From Gammaproteobacteria bacterium MFB021 (GTDB taxonomy: Bacteria; Pseudomonadota; Gammaproteobacteria; Pseudomonadales; Halomonadaceae), in the NCBI GenBank assembly GCA_000737985.1, contig JNVT01000006.1, positions 1 to 64,000 of the forward strand: a stretch of DNA of 64,000 nucleotides, written 5' to 3'. Within the stretch, counting starts at the first letter, position 1. Each line of letters opens with the position of its first letter. This document shows, piece after piece, positions 17,035 to 25,463 of this stretch. The translations under genes were made by a program, and so were the position numbers. The notes under the pieces are model-generated. The model did not search any database, was not told the origin of the DNA, and saw nothing but the letters and a program-made list of their open reading frames with translations.

Positions 17035-18018
17035 TCAGCCCGCCATCACCTGCTGCATCAGCGGGCGCTGCTCGCGGTACCAGGCGGCGAAGCGCTCGAT
17101 GCCGGTCTCCAGCGGCACCTGCGGCACATGGCCGGTAGTCTCGCGCAGGCGCGTGGTGTCGGCCCAGGTGCGTTCGATATCGCCCGGCTGCATCGGTTGG
17201 AAATCGCGCGGGGCGCGGGCGCCCAGGGCGCTTTCCAGAGTGTCGATGAAGTCGAGCAGGGCCACCGGGTCACCGCGGCCGACGTTGTAGAGCGCGTGCG
17301 GTGCGCCAGTGTCGCCGGCGGGGGCGTGGGGGAGCAGCCGTACCAGGCTCTCGACGATGTCGTCGATATAGGTGAAATCCCGCGCCATGCGGCCATGGTT
17401 GAACACCGCGATGGGCTCGCCGCGCAGCAGGCGCTCGGCGAACAGGCATGGCGCCATGTCCGGGCGCCCCCAGGGGCCGTAGACGGTGAAGAAACGCAGG
17501 CCGGTGGCGGGCAGGCGATGCAGGTCGGCGTAGCTGTAGGCCATCATCTCGTTGGCGCGCTTGGTCGCGGCGTAGAGCGAGGCCGGGGTATCGACCGGGT
17601 CGCTCTCGCAGAACGGCAGCCGCTGCTGGCGCCCGTAGACCGAGCTGGAAGAGGCGTAGAGCAGATGCTCGACCGCGTGACGCTGGCACACGTCGAGCAG
17701 GTTGAGAAAGCCGGTGAGATTGCTGTGGCCGTACTGGTGCGGGTGACTGACCGAGTAGCGCACCCCGGCCTGGGCCGCCAGGTGCATCACGTGGGTGAAG
17801 CGCTCCCGCGCGAACAGCGCATCCAGCGCGTCGAGGTCGGCGATATCCTGGCGCACGAAGGGCACCTTGCCGAGGCGGTCGAGACGCGCCTGTTTGAGCG
17901 CCACCGCGTAATAGTCGTTGAGATTGTCCAGCGCGACGACGCTATGACCCTCGGCGGCGAGGCGCCGGGTGAGATGAAAGCCGATGAAGCCGGCGGCGCC
18001 GGTGACGAGAATTTTCAT
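17035..18018 (-). CDS. NAD-dependent nucleotide-sugar epimerase (UDP-glucuronate 4-epimerase type)
   Basis: Extended short-chain dehydrogenase, 327 residues, interconverting a UDP-sugar, most likely UDP-glucuronate and UDP-galacturonate, for cell-surface polysaccharide. NAD-binding GAAGFIG is at the N-terminus; the catalytic parts are SSSSVYG and Y-A-A-T-K (YxxxK). The segments LDNLNDYYAVALKQARL and GVRYSVSHPHQYGHSN are characteristic of the UDP-glucuronate epimerase subgroup. AGGA lies 7 bases upstream of the ATG at 18018; the longer frame to 18222 overlaps the ArnT-like gene. It follows that gene by 61 bases, suggesting one operon for envelope glycans. Confidence 0.9.
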   Translation of the reverse strand: MKILVTGAAGFIGFHLTRRLAAEGHSVVALDNLNDYYAVALKQARLDRLGKVPFVRQDIADLDALDALFARERFTHVMHLAAQAGVRYSVSHPHQYGHSNLTGFLNLLDVCQRHAVEHLLYASSSSVYGRQQRLPFCESDPVDTPASLYAATKRANEMMAYSYADLHRLPATGLRFFTVYGPWGRPDMAPCLFAERLLRGEPIAVFNHGRMARDFTYIDDIVESLVRLLPHAPAGDTGAPHALYNVGRGDPVALLDFIDTLESALGARAPRDFQPMQPGDIERTWADTTRLRETTGHVPQVPLETGIERFAAWYREQRPLMQQVMAG

Positions 18019-18079
18019 GCGGGATCCTGAGCGGGGTGCTGGGCGGAGTGCTGAAAAAGAAGACGGGTGCCGCCGGCGC

Positions 18080-19708
18080 TCAAGGCGCCGGCGTGGTGTC
18101 GCCGCAGAGTGCCGACTGGCCGGCGTGGAAGAGTGCGCGGGTAGGCAGGATATAAAGCTTGCCGCCGCGGTAGTCGAAGGTGTGCACTGCGCTGGCGTCG
18201 GCGATATAGCGCTGCCAGTCACGCTCGCGGCCGACGATCCAGGCGTCCGGGTGCGCCTGATGCAGGGCGCAGGCGTCCTGGGGCGAGCCGAGGGTCGCCA
18301 GCGGCTGCTCCAGACGTCCGGCGAACTGGAAGGTGGCCTGGTAGTTGCCGTCGAAGGCCACCGGTTTGGCGTCCAGCTGCAGTTGCGCGATCAGCTCGCC
18401 GGGGCGGGTCACGTCGTAGCGCTGCCACAGCGGCGCCAGCATCAGCTGGGCCAGGATGAGCAGCGCGACACCGCTGCCCAGGGCCAGCCCGCGGGCGGCG
18501 ATACTGCGCTTGGCGGGTTGCCAGCGCCACACGATCGCCCCCCAGGCGATCAGCGCCAGGCTACCGAACAGCGACAGCGTGGTGGCGTCCAGTACGCCAT
18601 GTCCGAACAGCGCAAGGACCAGCCCCAGTGCCCCCAGAGCGATGATCGCCGCGGCTACCGCGCGCACCCGGCGCGGGCGCTCGTCCTCGGGCTGCGCCAG
18701 ACGATCCATGACCATCAGCGCCAGTGCCGGCAGTAGCGGCATCAGGTAGTGGATCTGCTTGCCGCTGATCAGCGAGAACAGCACGAACGGCACCAGTACC
18801 CAGATCCACATCAGCCGCTGGTGACGCTGGCGCGGCCGGCGTGGCCAGGCTGCCGGCCACAGCGACCATGGGAACAGCAGCACCGGCAGCCACGGCAGGT
18901 ACCACCACAGCGGCCGGGCATGGGCCATGGAGTCGTGCAGGCGATCGACGCTCTGACCCCACAGCAGCTCGCGGGCGTAGGCGTGTCCGCCGATCACGGC
19001 GGCGCTCAGGGCCCAGGCGGCGAGTATGGCGATGCCCAGGGCCAGGGCCAGCAGCAGACGCCGGCGCCCGCCGGCACCCAGCGGTTCGGCGCGCCACCAG
19101 CGCAGGCCGAGCAGGATCGGGCCGAAGGTGACGAACACCGCCGGGCCCTTGGCGAGCAGGGCCAGGCCCAGCCAGACGCCGCACTGCAGTGCGCGCCGAG
19201 GCGTCAGGGCGCCGCTCACCAGCGGACTGATCGCCCCCAGCAGGCAGGCGGTGAGCAGGATGTCGAACATCAGCGCGCCGCTGTAGAGATTCCACATCAG
19301 CATCGCCATCAGCACCATGGGGGCCACGCGGGCGCGGCTGCCGGCATAGCCCAGACGCCGGGCGATACGGTATAGGTGCTGCATCGCCACCAGTGCCGCC
19401 AGCGGCGCGATCAGCTTGGGCCACCAGGCGTTGACGCCGAACACCCCCCAGCCGGCCTGGATCAGCCAGAACAGCAGCGGCGGCTTGTCCGAGTAGGGCT
19501 CGCCGTTCATCAATGGCAGCACCCAAGAGTGGGCGTGCCACATCTCCCAGGCGACCGAGACGTAGCGGGTCTCGTCGATCGGCATCAGTGGGCGCGACAG
19601 CGCGCCGATGACGGCCAGCGTCCATAGTAGGGCGATAGCCAGCGTATCGCGGTAGCGGGCCTCCCAGCACAGGGCGGGAAGGCTTAGGCTTTTCTTCAAG
19701 GTCGTCAT
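18080..19708 (-). CDS. ArnT/PMT-family membrane glycosyltransferase
   Basis: A 542-residue polytopic inner-membrane protein of the GT-C fold. The first periplasmic loop carries PIDETRYVSVAWEM (the DE..RY motif) and then YSDKPPLLFW, the motifs of ArnT-type lipid A aminoarabinose transferases and related PMT proteins. About 11 hydrophobic helices and a small C-terminal soluble part follow. These enzymes move a sugar from undecaprenyl phosphate to lipid A or another acceptor on the periplasmic side. It is divergent from the PmrA/PmrB-like genes, which suggests their control. Which sugar is used cannot be told; no complete arn pathway is present. Confidence 0.88.
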   Translation of the reverse strand: MTTLKKSLSLPALCWEARYRDTLAIALLWTLAVIGALSRPLMPIDETRYVSVAWEMWHAHSWVLPLMNGEPYSDKPPLLFWLIQAGWGVFGVNAWWPKLIAPLAALVAMQHLYRIARRLGYAGSRARVAPMVLMAMLMWNLYSGALMFDILLTACLLGAISPLVSGALTPRRALQCGVWLGLALLAKGPAVFVTFGPILLGLRWWRAEPLGAGGRRRLLLALALGIAILAAWALSAAVIGGHAYARELLWGQSVDRLHDSMAHARPLWWYLPWLPVLLFPWSLWPAAWPRRPRQRHQRLMWIWVLVPFVLFSLISGKQIHYLMPLLPALALMVMDRLAQPEDERPRRVRAVAAAIIALGALGLVLALFGHGVLDATTLSLFGSLALIAWGAIVWRWQPAKRSIAARGLALGSGVALLILAQLMLAPLWQRYDVTRPGELIAQLQLDAKPVAFDGNYQATFQFAGRLEQPLATLGSPQDACALHQAHPDAWIVGRERDWQRYIADASAVHTFDYRGGKLYILPTRALFHAGQSALCGDTTPAP

Positions 19709-19758
19709 CACGGCTCTGGGCTCTCTACCTGACTCGGCGGCTACTGTGTACGCTGAGT

Positions 19759-19775
19759 CTTAACGCAATATTACT
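19759..19775. promoter_or_regulatory. Degenerate PmrA-type box, ArnT / response regulator intergenic region
   Basis: CTTAAC-GCAAT-ATTACT has the hexamer-N5-hexamer layout of PmrA-family boxes with several mismatches. It lies about 50 bases upstream of the ArnT-like gene. A second degenerate copy (GCTAAG-GAAGC-GTTAAG) is at 19827-19843. These are weaker than the perfect box at 25386-25402. Confidence 0.35.
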
Positions 19776-19971
19776 GTAGCGAGGTTCTGGCACCTGGGCG
19801 GCCCCGGCGTGCCGGACCCGCGGCAGGCTAAGGAAGCGTTAAGCTGGCTGTGACTCAATGAGCGCGTGATAGCGTCGCCGGGCGCTGGCCGGCGATTCAT
19901 CGGCGCGAGTTCGTACGGCACACCGGGTGGATGACGCTCGCCAGACAACGAAAAGGAAGTGGACGACGACG

Positions 19972-20634
19972 ATGCGCGTACTGTTGGTGGAGGATGATCC
20001 GCTGTTGGGGGATGGCATTCGCACGGCCCTGATTCGCGAAGGCTACGTGGTGGACTGGCTCACCCGCGGGCGCGAAGCGCTCGAGGCAGTCAAGATCGAA
20101 CCCTTCTCGCTGGTGGTGCTCGATCTGGGCCTGCCGGATATCGACGGTCTGGCGGTACTCAAGGAGATTCGTCGTCAGTCTGCGCTGCCGGTTTTGATCC
20201 TGACCGCTCGGGATGCCGTCGAGCAGCGCATCGAGGGCCTCGACGCGGGCGCCGACGACTACGTGCTCAAACCCTTCGATCTGCAGGAGCTGCTCGCCCG
20301 CATGCGCGTGGTGACCCGACGTGCCGAGGGGCGTTCGACCCAGCTCTTGACCATCGGGCGGCTCTCCATCGATGAGTCCCAGCACGAGGTCACCTGGAAG
20401 GGTGAGCCGATCGTTCTGGGCCGCCGCGAGTTCGCGCTGCTGCTCGAGTTGGCGCGCCATCGCGACAAGGTGATGTCGCGACCCAAGCTCGAGAGTCTGC
20501 TCTACGGCTGGGGGGAGGAGGTCGGCTCCAACGCGCTGGAAGTGCATGTGCACCACCTGCGGCGCAAGCTCGACAAGCAGCTGATCACCACCGTTCGCGG
20601 CATCGGCTATCGGTTGGACAGCCGCGTGGCATGA
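19972..20634 (+). CDS. OmpR-family response regulator (PmrA/ColR/QseB type)
   Basis: A 220-residue two-domain regulator. The receiver has the acidic pair in VEDDPLL, the phospho-accepting Asp in VVLDLGLPD, the Thr in LILTARD and the Lys in YVLKPFD. The winged helix ends in NALEVHVHHLRRKLD and RGIGYRLD. The sequence pattern is that of the PmrA/BasR, QseB and ColR group. ATG at 19972 is used; AAGGAAG lies 13 bases upstream, rather far. The stop overlaps the kinase start (ATGA at 20631-20634). Neighbouring lipid A-type glycosyltransferases and a PmrA box at 25386 suggest it controls them. Confidence 0.92.
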   Translation: MRVLLVEDDPLLGDGIRTALIREGYVVDWLTRGREALEAVKIEPFSLVVLDLGLPDIDGLAVLKEIRRQSALPVLILTARDAVEQRIEGLDAGADDYVLKPFDLQELLARMRVVTRRAEGRSTQLLTIGRLSIDESQHEVTWKGEPIVLGRREFALLLELARHRDKVMSRPKLESLLYGWGEEVGSNALEVHVHHLRRKLDKQLITTVRGIGYRLDSRVA

Positions 20635-22064
20635 CCTCGATTCGACGTTATCTGAACTGGGCGCTGGCCACGCTGCTGCTGGTGGTGATGTCACTGGCGG
20701 TGACCGCGGCTTACTTCGTCACCCGCCACGAGATGGAAGAGATCTTCGACGCGCAGCTGAGTCTGCAGGGGCGTATCGTCGCCGGCCTGGTGACCGAGCG
20801 CACCACCTCGGACGAGTATGCCAGGATCGCCGCCCAGCTCTCTCAGCCGGGCCACTTCGCACGCTGGTACGGCAGCACCGGCAATCTGCTCACCGACCTG
20901 GCCGCGCCCGCGCTCTACGACCACGAGGAGAAGATGATCTCGCTGGGGGTGTGGAGCGACAGCGGCCGGCCCATTCTGATGGGCGCGCGCTGGTACGATG
21001 ATGCCGACGGCACCAGCTTCCCGGCACCCCATCACGAAGGGCATCGCTGGGTCAGCTACCAGGATCATCGCTGGCGCACCTTCAGCATGCCCATCGCCGG
21101 CGGACGCTGGCTCAGCATCGGCCTGCGCGATGCCTTCCAGAGCGAGCTGTTCAACAAGGTCGCTCTGGGCAACTTCGTGCCGCTGCTGCTGACGCTGCCG
21201 ATCCTGTTGTGGCTGATGGCGCGTCTGATCCGGCGCGGTCTGGCGCCGATCGAAGAGCTGTCGCGTCAGGTCGAGGCGCGGGACGAAAAGGACCTGCGCC
21301 CGATCCGAGTCGCGGTACCTCAGGAGCTGCAGGCGCTGCGTGGGGCGCTCAACGACTTCATCGACCGTCTGGGGCAGACCCTGGAGCGCGAGCGGCGCTT
21401 CACCGCGGACGCCGCCCACGAGCTGCGTACGCCGTTGGCGGCGCTGAAGATTCATCTCGATAACGCGCGTTTCGGCGAGCCCAGTGCGCTGGACAAGGCC
21501 TATAACGGTATCGAGCGGCTGCAGCGGGTGGTCGAACAGCTGCTGCTGCTGGCGCGTCTGGAGCTGGACGATCAGGGCGCCGCGGCGGAAACGGTGGAGC
21601 TCTCTTCGCTGGTGCTCGATCTGGCCGCCGAGCTGTGGCCACTGGCGGAGTCGCAGCAGCAGACGCTGGAGATCACCGAAAGCCCGACGCTGCGTCTCGA
21701 GGGCAACGCCACCGAGCTGGGCATTCTCATCCGCAATCTGCTCGATAACGCCCTGCGCTATACCCCGGATGGGGGACGGGTCGAGGTGGCCATGGGCCAG
21801 ACCCCGGAGCACAGGCCGTGGCTGTCGATCCGCGATAGCGGCCCGGGAATTCCCGAAGCGCTGCTCGAGGCCGTGACCCAGCGCTTCCAGCGCGCCGCCG
21901 ACCAGCGCATCAGCGGCAGTGGCCTGGGGCTCTCCATCGCGGTCGAGATCGCCGAGCGCCAGCAGTTGAACATGAGGCTGTCCAACCGGCCCGAAGGCGG
22001 CCTGGAAGTCAGGTTGGTTTGGCAGCAGCCGGTGATCGCGCCTCGCGCGTCGGATATGGTGTGA
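20631..22064 (+). CDS. Sensor histidine kinase (PmrB/ColS/QseC type)
   Basis: A 477-residue inner-membrane kinase. TM1 is near residues 8-28, then a ~150-residue periplasmic sensor, TM2 near 185-205, a HAMP-like linker, the H-box FTADAAHELRTPLAALK, and the N/G boxes NLLDNALRYTPDGG, SIRDSGPGIP and GSGLGLSIA. An ExxE-type acidic motif (EMEE) follows TM1; such motifs bind Fe3+ or Zn2+ in PmrB and ColS, but a single copy is weak evidence. It is translationally coupled to the response regulator. The signal is unknown; envelope stress by metals or cationic peptides is the family expectation. Confidence 0.92.
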   Translation: MTSIRRYLNWALATLLLVVMSLAVTAAYFVTRHEMEEIFDAQLSLQGRIVAGLVTERTTSDEYARIAAQLSQPGHFARWYGSTGNLLTDLAAPALYDHEEKMISLGVWSDSGRPILMGARWYDDADGTSFPAPHHEGHRWVSYQDHRWRTFSMPIAGGRWLSIGLRDAFQSELFNKVALGNFVPLLLTLPILLWLMARLIRRGLAPIEELSRQVEARDEKDLRPIRVAVPQELQALRGALNDFIDRLGQTLERERRFTADAAHELRTPLAALKIHLDNARFGEPSALDKAYNGIERLQRVVEQLLLLARLELDDQGAAAETVELSSLVLDLAAELWPLAESQQQTLEITESPTLRLEGNATELGILIRNLLDNALRYTPDGGRVEVAMGQTPEHRPWLSIRDSGPGIPEALLEAVTQRFQRAADQRISGSGLGLSIAVEIAERQQLNMRLSNRPEGGLEVRLVWQQPVIAPRASDMV

Positions 22065-22107
22065 TAGAACGAGGTTGTGGCGGAGGCTGACTTGCTGGCC
22101 TTTGCCT

Positions 22108-22300
22108 TCGCGAGCAAGCTCGCTCCTACAGGGGGCGAGTTCGAGCTGCGGTGGCCCGTTCCTACAGGGGGCGAGTTCGAGCTGCGGTGGCCCGTTCCTA
22201 CAGGAGTGAATTCGGTCTGTGGTGGCCCGTTCCTACAGGCGGTTAATTCGGGCTGCGGTGGGCCGTTCCTACAGGGGACGAATTCGGGTGGTGCTGGCCG
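22108..22300. repeat. REP hairpin followed by a 36-bp tandem array
   Basis: The motif GCGAGC-AA-GCTCGC then TCCTACAGG (22110-22132) is the hairpin and tail of Pseudomonas-type REP sequences. It runs into five tandem units, each starting CCTACAGG, at 22125, 22161, 22197, 22232 and 22268. Units 1 and 2 are identical 36-mers; unit 3 is 35 bp; units 3-5 are diverged. The REP tail has apparently been amplified as a minisatellite. It fills most of the gap between the sensor kinase and the convergent ArnT-like gene. An open frame through it is a by-product of the repeats. Confidence 0.85.
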
Positions 22301-22344
22301 GTGCGACCTGGGTAGCCGTGCATCCGTTAGCTGTCTCGGATGAT

Positions 22345-22368
22345 CTCCCCGGCCCTTGGGCCGGGGAG
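22345..22368. terminator. Terminator-like hairpin between convergent genes
   Basis: CTCCCCGGCCC (22345-22355) and GGGCCGGGGAG (22358-22368) form an 11-bp perfect stem with two loop bases, 6 bases past the stop of the minus-strand ArnT-like gene. There is no T-run. Confidence 0.55.
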
Positions 22369-22374
22369 CGGGAC

Positions 22375-24120
22375 TCACAGGCGCGGGGCGTTGCCGTCGG
22401 GATCGGGTAGGGTGGTGGGGGCGACGAACAGCGGGGCGGCGTTGGTGTTGCCCTGGCACTGGGATGCGGCGCGAGCCGGGATCAGCCACCAGTCGTCACC
22501 GTTCTGTACGCCCATGTCGGTGATCTGATCACGCGCGATACACGGATAGTCCTTGGCCTGGCGCTCCATCGCGAACAGCCAGCGGTCATCGCCCTGCTTG
22601 AGCCAGGCGAAGGCGCGCTGGAACTGCTGGCCGGCCGGGGTCTTGTCACCGAACTGGACGCTGGGCTGGCGCGCCTGGAGCAGGAACTCCTCGTCGAAGT
22701 CGGGCAGTGCCAACCACGCCTGTGGCCCGGTGATCGCGGCGACCTGGGTCATCATGTCGCGCGGCGAGCGGGCGTGATCCTGCAGCGCATAGCCCCAGGT
22801 GGACCAGCTGAGCCAGAACAGCATCAGCCAGCCGCTCAGCGCCCACAGTCCGCGGGCCGGGCGGGTCCAGGCCAGCAGGCCGATGCCCAGCGCGCCGATC
22901 ACGATCCACCACGCCCAGGGGTCGACCTGATGACGCTCGGCCACCCGCGCCAGCGCCGGCAGGCCGAACGCGCCAAGGGTACCGGCGAGCAGCAGTACAC
23001 CGGCGAGCAGCGCCAGCACCACGAAGGCGGCGCGATGCAGGCCGCGGCGCCGGATCAGCCCGGGCAGCAGCGGCGCCAGCGCCATCACCAGCAGCGGCAG
23101 CGTTGGCAGCATGTAGACGCCGCGCTTGCCCGGCGAGAGCGAGAAGAACACCACGATCAGGATGACCGCGCTGAGCGGCATCCAGACCCGCGCATCACTG
23201 CGCTTGAGGCGATGCCACCACGCCGGCAGCGCCCACGGCAGCGCCAGCACCAGCGGCATCCAGGCCCACGGCAGCACCTTGACGACGTAGTAGTACCACG
23301 GCTCCAGGTGGGTCCAGGAGTCGGCGTAGCGCTGTCCGGTCTGCTTGAACAGGATATTGTCGCGGTAGGCGGCGAGCGCCGGGTCGCCGCTGAAGCTGGC
23401 CATTAGCATCATCGGGATGGCCCAGGCGGCGATGCAGGCGAGCATCACCCCCAGCCCCAGCAGCAGTTCCTTGAGGCCGAGGCGCACCGCGCGGCCGCGA
23501 TAGCCGAACCACAGCCAAGCCGGCAGCAGCGCCAGCGGCAGGATACCCACGCCCTTGGTGATCACCCCGATACCCATTGCCGCCCAGCCGATCAGCCACC
23601 AGCGGCGGGCCGGGCCGAGCAGGGCATGGCGCAGCAGCCCGTAGGCGCCCAGGGTGGTGAAGAAGGTCAGCATCATGTCGATCTGCGCGGTCTTGGCCTG
23701 CAGCACGAACTGGAACGCGGTCAGCAGCGCCAGGCCCGAGAGCAGTGCGATACGCCGCCCATGCAGGCGCCGGCCGAGGTCGACCACCAGCAGCAGGGCG
23801 CCAATGGCACTCAGCGTGGTCGGGATCAGGAAACCGAGGCGCACCGAGCCGGTCAGCCAGATCGAGAGTGCCGAGGCCCACATGAACACCGGTGGCTTGT
23901 CGGGGTAGAGCTCGCCGCCGCGATGGGGGAACCAGAACTGGCCGGTACGCAGCATCTCCAGCGCGTTGAGGGCGAAGCGCGGCTCGTCGGCGGGCCAGGG
24001 GTCGCGTAGCCCGATACCGATACCCAGCAGCACGATCGCCAGCAGTAACAGCAGCAGCCAGGCGCGCCGATAGTGCGCCTGGGAGGGGTCGTCGAGGAAA
24101 GATCGCATGGCCTTGGGCAT
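22375..24120 (-). CDS. Second ArnT/PMT-family glycosyltransferase
   Basis: A 581-residue polytopic GT-C protein. The first loop has PADEPRFALNALEM and YPDKPPVFMW, variants of the DE..R and DKPP motifs of ArnT-like enzymes. About 12 hydrophobic helices and a C-terminal soluble domain ending in a charged tail follow. It is the last gene of GT2 / LAB_N / ArnT, 4 bases after the LAB_N gene. The GT2 enzyme probably makes the polyprenyl-phosphate sugar that this enzyme transfers to lipid A or another envelope acceptor. The motif order and operon are firm; the sugar is unknown. Confidence 0.88.
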   Translation of the reverse strand: MPKAMRSFLDDPSQAHYRRAWLLLLLLAIVLLGIGIGLRDPWPADEPRFALNALEMLRTGQFWFPHRGGELYPDKPPVFMWASALSIWLTGSVRLGFLIPTTLSAIGALLLVVDLGRRLHGRRIALLSGLALLTAFQFVLQAKTAQIDMMLTFFTTLGAYGLLRHALLGPARRWWLIGWAAMGIGVITKGVGILPLALLPAWLWFGYRGRAVRLGLKELLLGLGVMLACIAAWAIPMMLMASFSGDPALAAYRDNILFKQTGQRYADSWTHLEPWYYYVVKVLPWAWMPLVLALPWALPAWWHRLKRSDARVWMPLSAVILIVVFFSLSPGKRGVYMLPTLPLLVMALAPLLPGLIRRRGLHRAAFVVLALLAGVLLLAGTLGAFGLPALARVAERHQVDPWAWWIVIGALGIGLLAWTRPARGLWALSGWLMLFWLSWSTWGYALQDHARSPRDMMTQVAAITGPQAWLALPDFDEEFLLQARQPSVQFGDKTPAGQQFQRAFAWLKQGDDRWLFAMERQAKDYPCIARDQITDMGVQNGDDWWLIPARAASQCQGNTNAAPLFVAPTTLPDPDGNAPRL

Positions 24121-24124
24121 CCGC

Positions 24125-24418
24125 TCAGGACGAAGGTTGGCTGGGGGCGGCGCTTTCGCGCTTCTCGCGGCGAATCAGCATCAGATTGCGGACATAGATG
24201 ATCAGCCCGGCGCCCTGGCCGGCGATGAACACCGGATCGCGCCGATAGAGAGCATAGGCGAGCAGCGTAGCGCCGCCGCCCAGGCTGAAGAACCAGAAGG
24301 CGACCGGCACGATGCTGCGCCGGGCGCGCTCGCTGGCCAGCCACTGGACGATGAAGCGCGCCGAAAACAGCGCCTGACCGACGAACCCGATCGCTACCCA
24401 CACCCACTCGGCACTCAT
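24125..24418 (-). CDS. LAB_N (lipid-A-disaccharide synthase N-terminal-like) membrane protein
   Basis: A 97-residue protein with about three hydrophobic segments. The pattern GFVGQALFSARFIVQWLASERARRSIVP and the WFFSLGGGATLLAYALYRRDPVFIAGQ block match the LAB_N domain. That domain is often a free-standing protein beside GT2 and ArnT-like genes, and its role is not settled; a flippase or scaffold role has been suggested for such small proteins. The start overlaps the end of the GT2 gene (ATGA), which fixes the start. Confidence 0.88.
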   Translation of the reverse strand: MSAEWVWVAIGFVGQALFSARFIVQWLASERARRSIVPVAFWFFSLGGGATLLAYALYRRDPVFIAGQGAGLIIYVRNLMLIRREKRESAAPSQPSS

Positions 24419-25194
24419 GCGCGGGCCTCCCCATCGATCGGTGTCGTCACCGCTTCCTGCGCCGGATGCTCGGTCATTGCCAGCGGCTCGATCGCCGCCG
24501 GCAGGCGGCTGCGCCGGCGCAGCCACATCACCCCGACCATATCGACCAGCCCGACCCACAGGCGGTTATTGAGGCCGTAGTGCGAGGCTCCGGTGCCACG
24601 CGGGCGGTGGTTGACCGGCAGCGATACGCACTCGCCGCCCTGGGCCCGCACCAGCGCCGGCAGGAAGCGGTGCATATGATCGAAGTAGGGCAGATTGAGG
24701 AAGGCGTCGCGGCGCACGATCTTCAGCCCGCAGCCGGTATCCGGGGTGGCATCGTTGAGCAGTGCCGAGCGGACCCGGTTGGCGACCTTCGACGAGACCC
24801 GCTTGAGCCAGTCATCGCGGCGATTGGTGCGGTGGCCTGCGACCATCACCACATCGCCCCGACAGGCGCGCTCGAACAGCCGCGGCAGGTCGGCGGGATC
24901 GTTCTGGCCGTCACCGTCGAGGGTCGCAAGCCAGGTGCCGCGGGCAGTCCATGCCGCCTGCCACACCGAGGTGCTCTGGCCGGCGCTCTGCGCATGGCGC
25001 AGTGGGCGCAGGCGCGAATCGGCCGCAGCGCGGCGCGTCAGCATCTCCCAGGAACCGTCGCTGGAGGCGTCGTCGACCACGATGACTTCGTGCGCTATCT
25101 CCTGCAGGGCGCGGGAGATTTCGTCGAGTAGCCCCGGCAGATTGCCGACTTCGTCCTTGGCGGGAATGAGAATCGAGAGCTGTGGAGAATGCAT
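24415..25194 (-). CDS. GT2 family glycosyltransferase (dolichol-phosphate-mannose synthase / ArnC-like)
   Basis: A 259-residue cytosolic or membrane-associated GT-A enzyme. LSILIPAKDEVGNLPGLLDEI starts the fold, VIVVDDASSDGSWE holds the nucleotide-binding Asp, and ATLDGDGQNDPADLP carries the DxD-like acidic cluster. It likely transfers a sugar from a nucleotide sugar to polyprenyl phosphate. It is the first gene of a three-gene operon with LAB_N and ArnT-like proteins. A perfect PmrA-type box lies about 190 bases upstream. AGGAA stands 12 bases before the chosen ATG; the open frame to 25272 has no support. Confidence 0.9.
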   Translation of the reverse strand: MHSPQLSILIPAKDEVGNLPGLLDEISRALQEIAHEVIVVDDASSDGSWEMLTRRAAADSRLRPLRHAQSAGQSTSVWQAAWTARGTWLATLDGDGQNDPADLPRLFERACRGDVVMVAGHRTNRRDDWLKRVSSKVANRVRSALLNDATPDTGCGLKIVRRDAFLNLPYFDHMHRFLPALVRAQGGECVSLPVNHRPRGTGASHYGLNNRLWVGLVDMVGVMWLRRRSRLPAAIEPLAMTEHPAQEAVTTPIDGEARA

Positions 25195-25385
25195 TGACGC
25201 TGAGTTCCTGGCGATGGGACTTTTATTGGACGCTCCGCCACGCCGCCCTTGCCGCTCCTGGCAAGAGGGCACGCCGGCCGTGTGCTTGAGACCCGCCCTT
25301 TATGAAAGGAGAGTGCGCAAAAGGCAAACGATGGCACAGGTTTTGCGACCATCGAATGCGAATGTCGCCATGATCGAGGCAGCGA

Positions 25386-25402
25386 CTTAAAGGAATCTTA
25401 AG
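25386..25402 (-). promoter_or_regulatory. PmrA-type response regulator box
   Basis: On the minus strand this reads CTTAAG-ATTCC-TTTAAG, an exact match to the PmrA box YTTAAK-N5-YTTAAK. It is oriented toward the GT2 / LAB_N / ArnT operon and lies about 190 bases upstream of its first start codon. The box match is seen directly; regulation by the 19972 regulator is inferred. Confidence 0.65.
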
Positions 25403-25463
25403 AACGGGGATTCTCAGGAACGCGGAAGCATTATCGTGCCACGCTGGCGGCTCGAGTAGAAGC

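Noticed and set aside
22125-22300. CRISPR array (36-bp repeats)
   Set aside because: The 36-bp units abut directly without unique spacers, and no cas genes are near.
22077-22343. 88-residue open frame with GGEFELRWPVPT repeats
   Set aside because: It is only the 36-bp REP-derived repeats read in frame; no start signal and no family.
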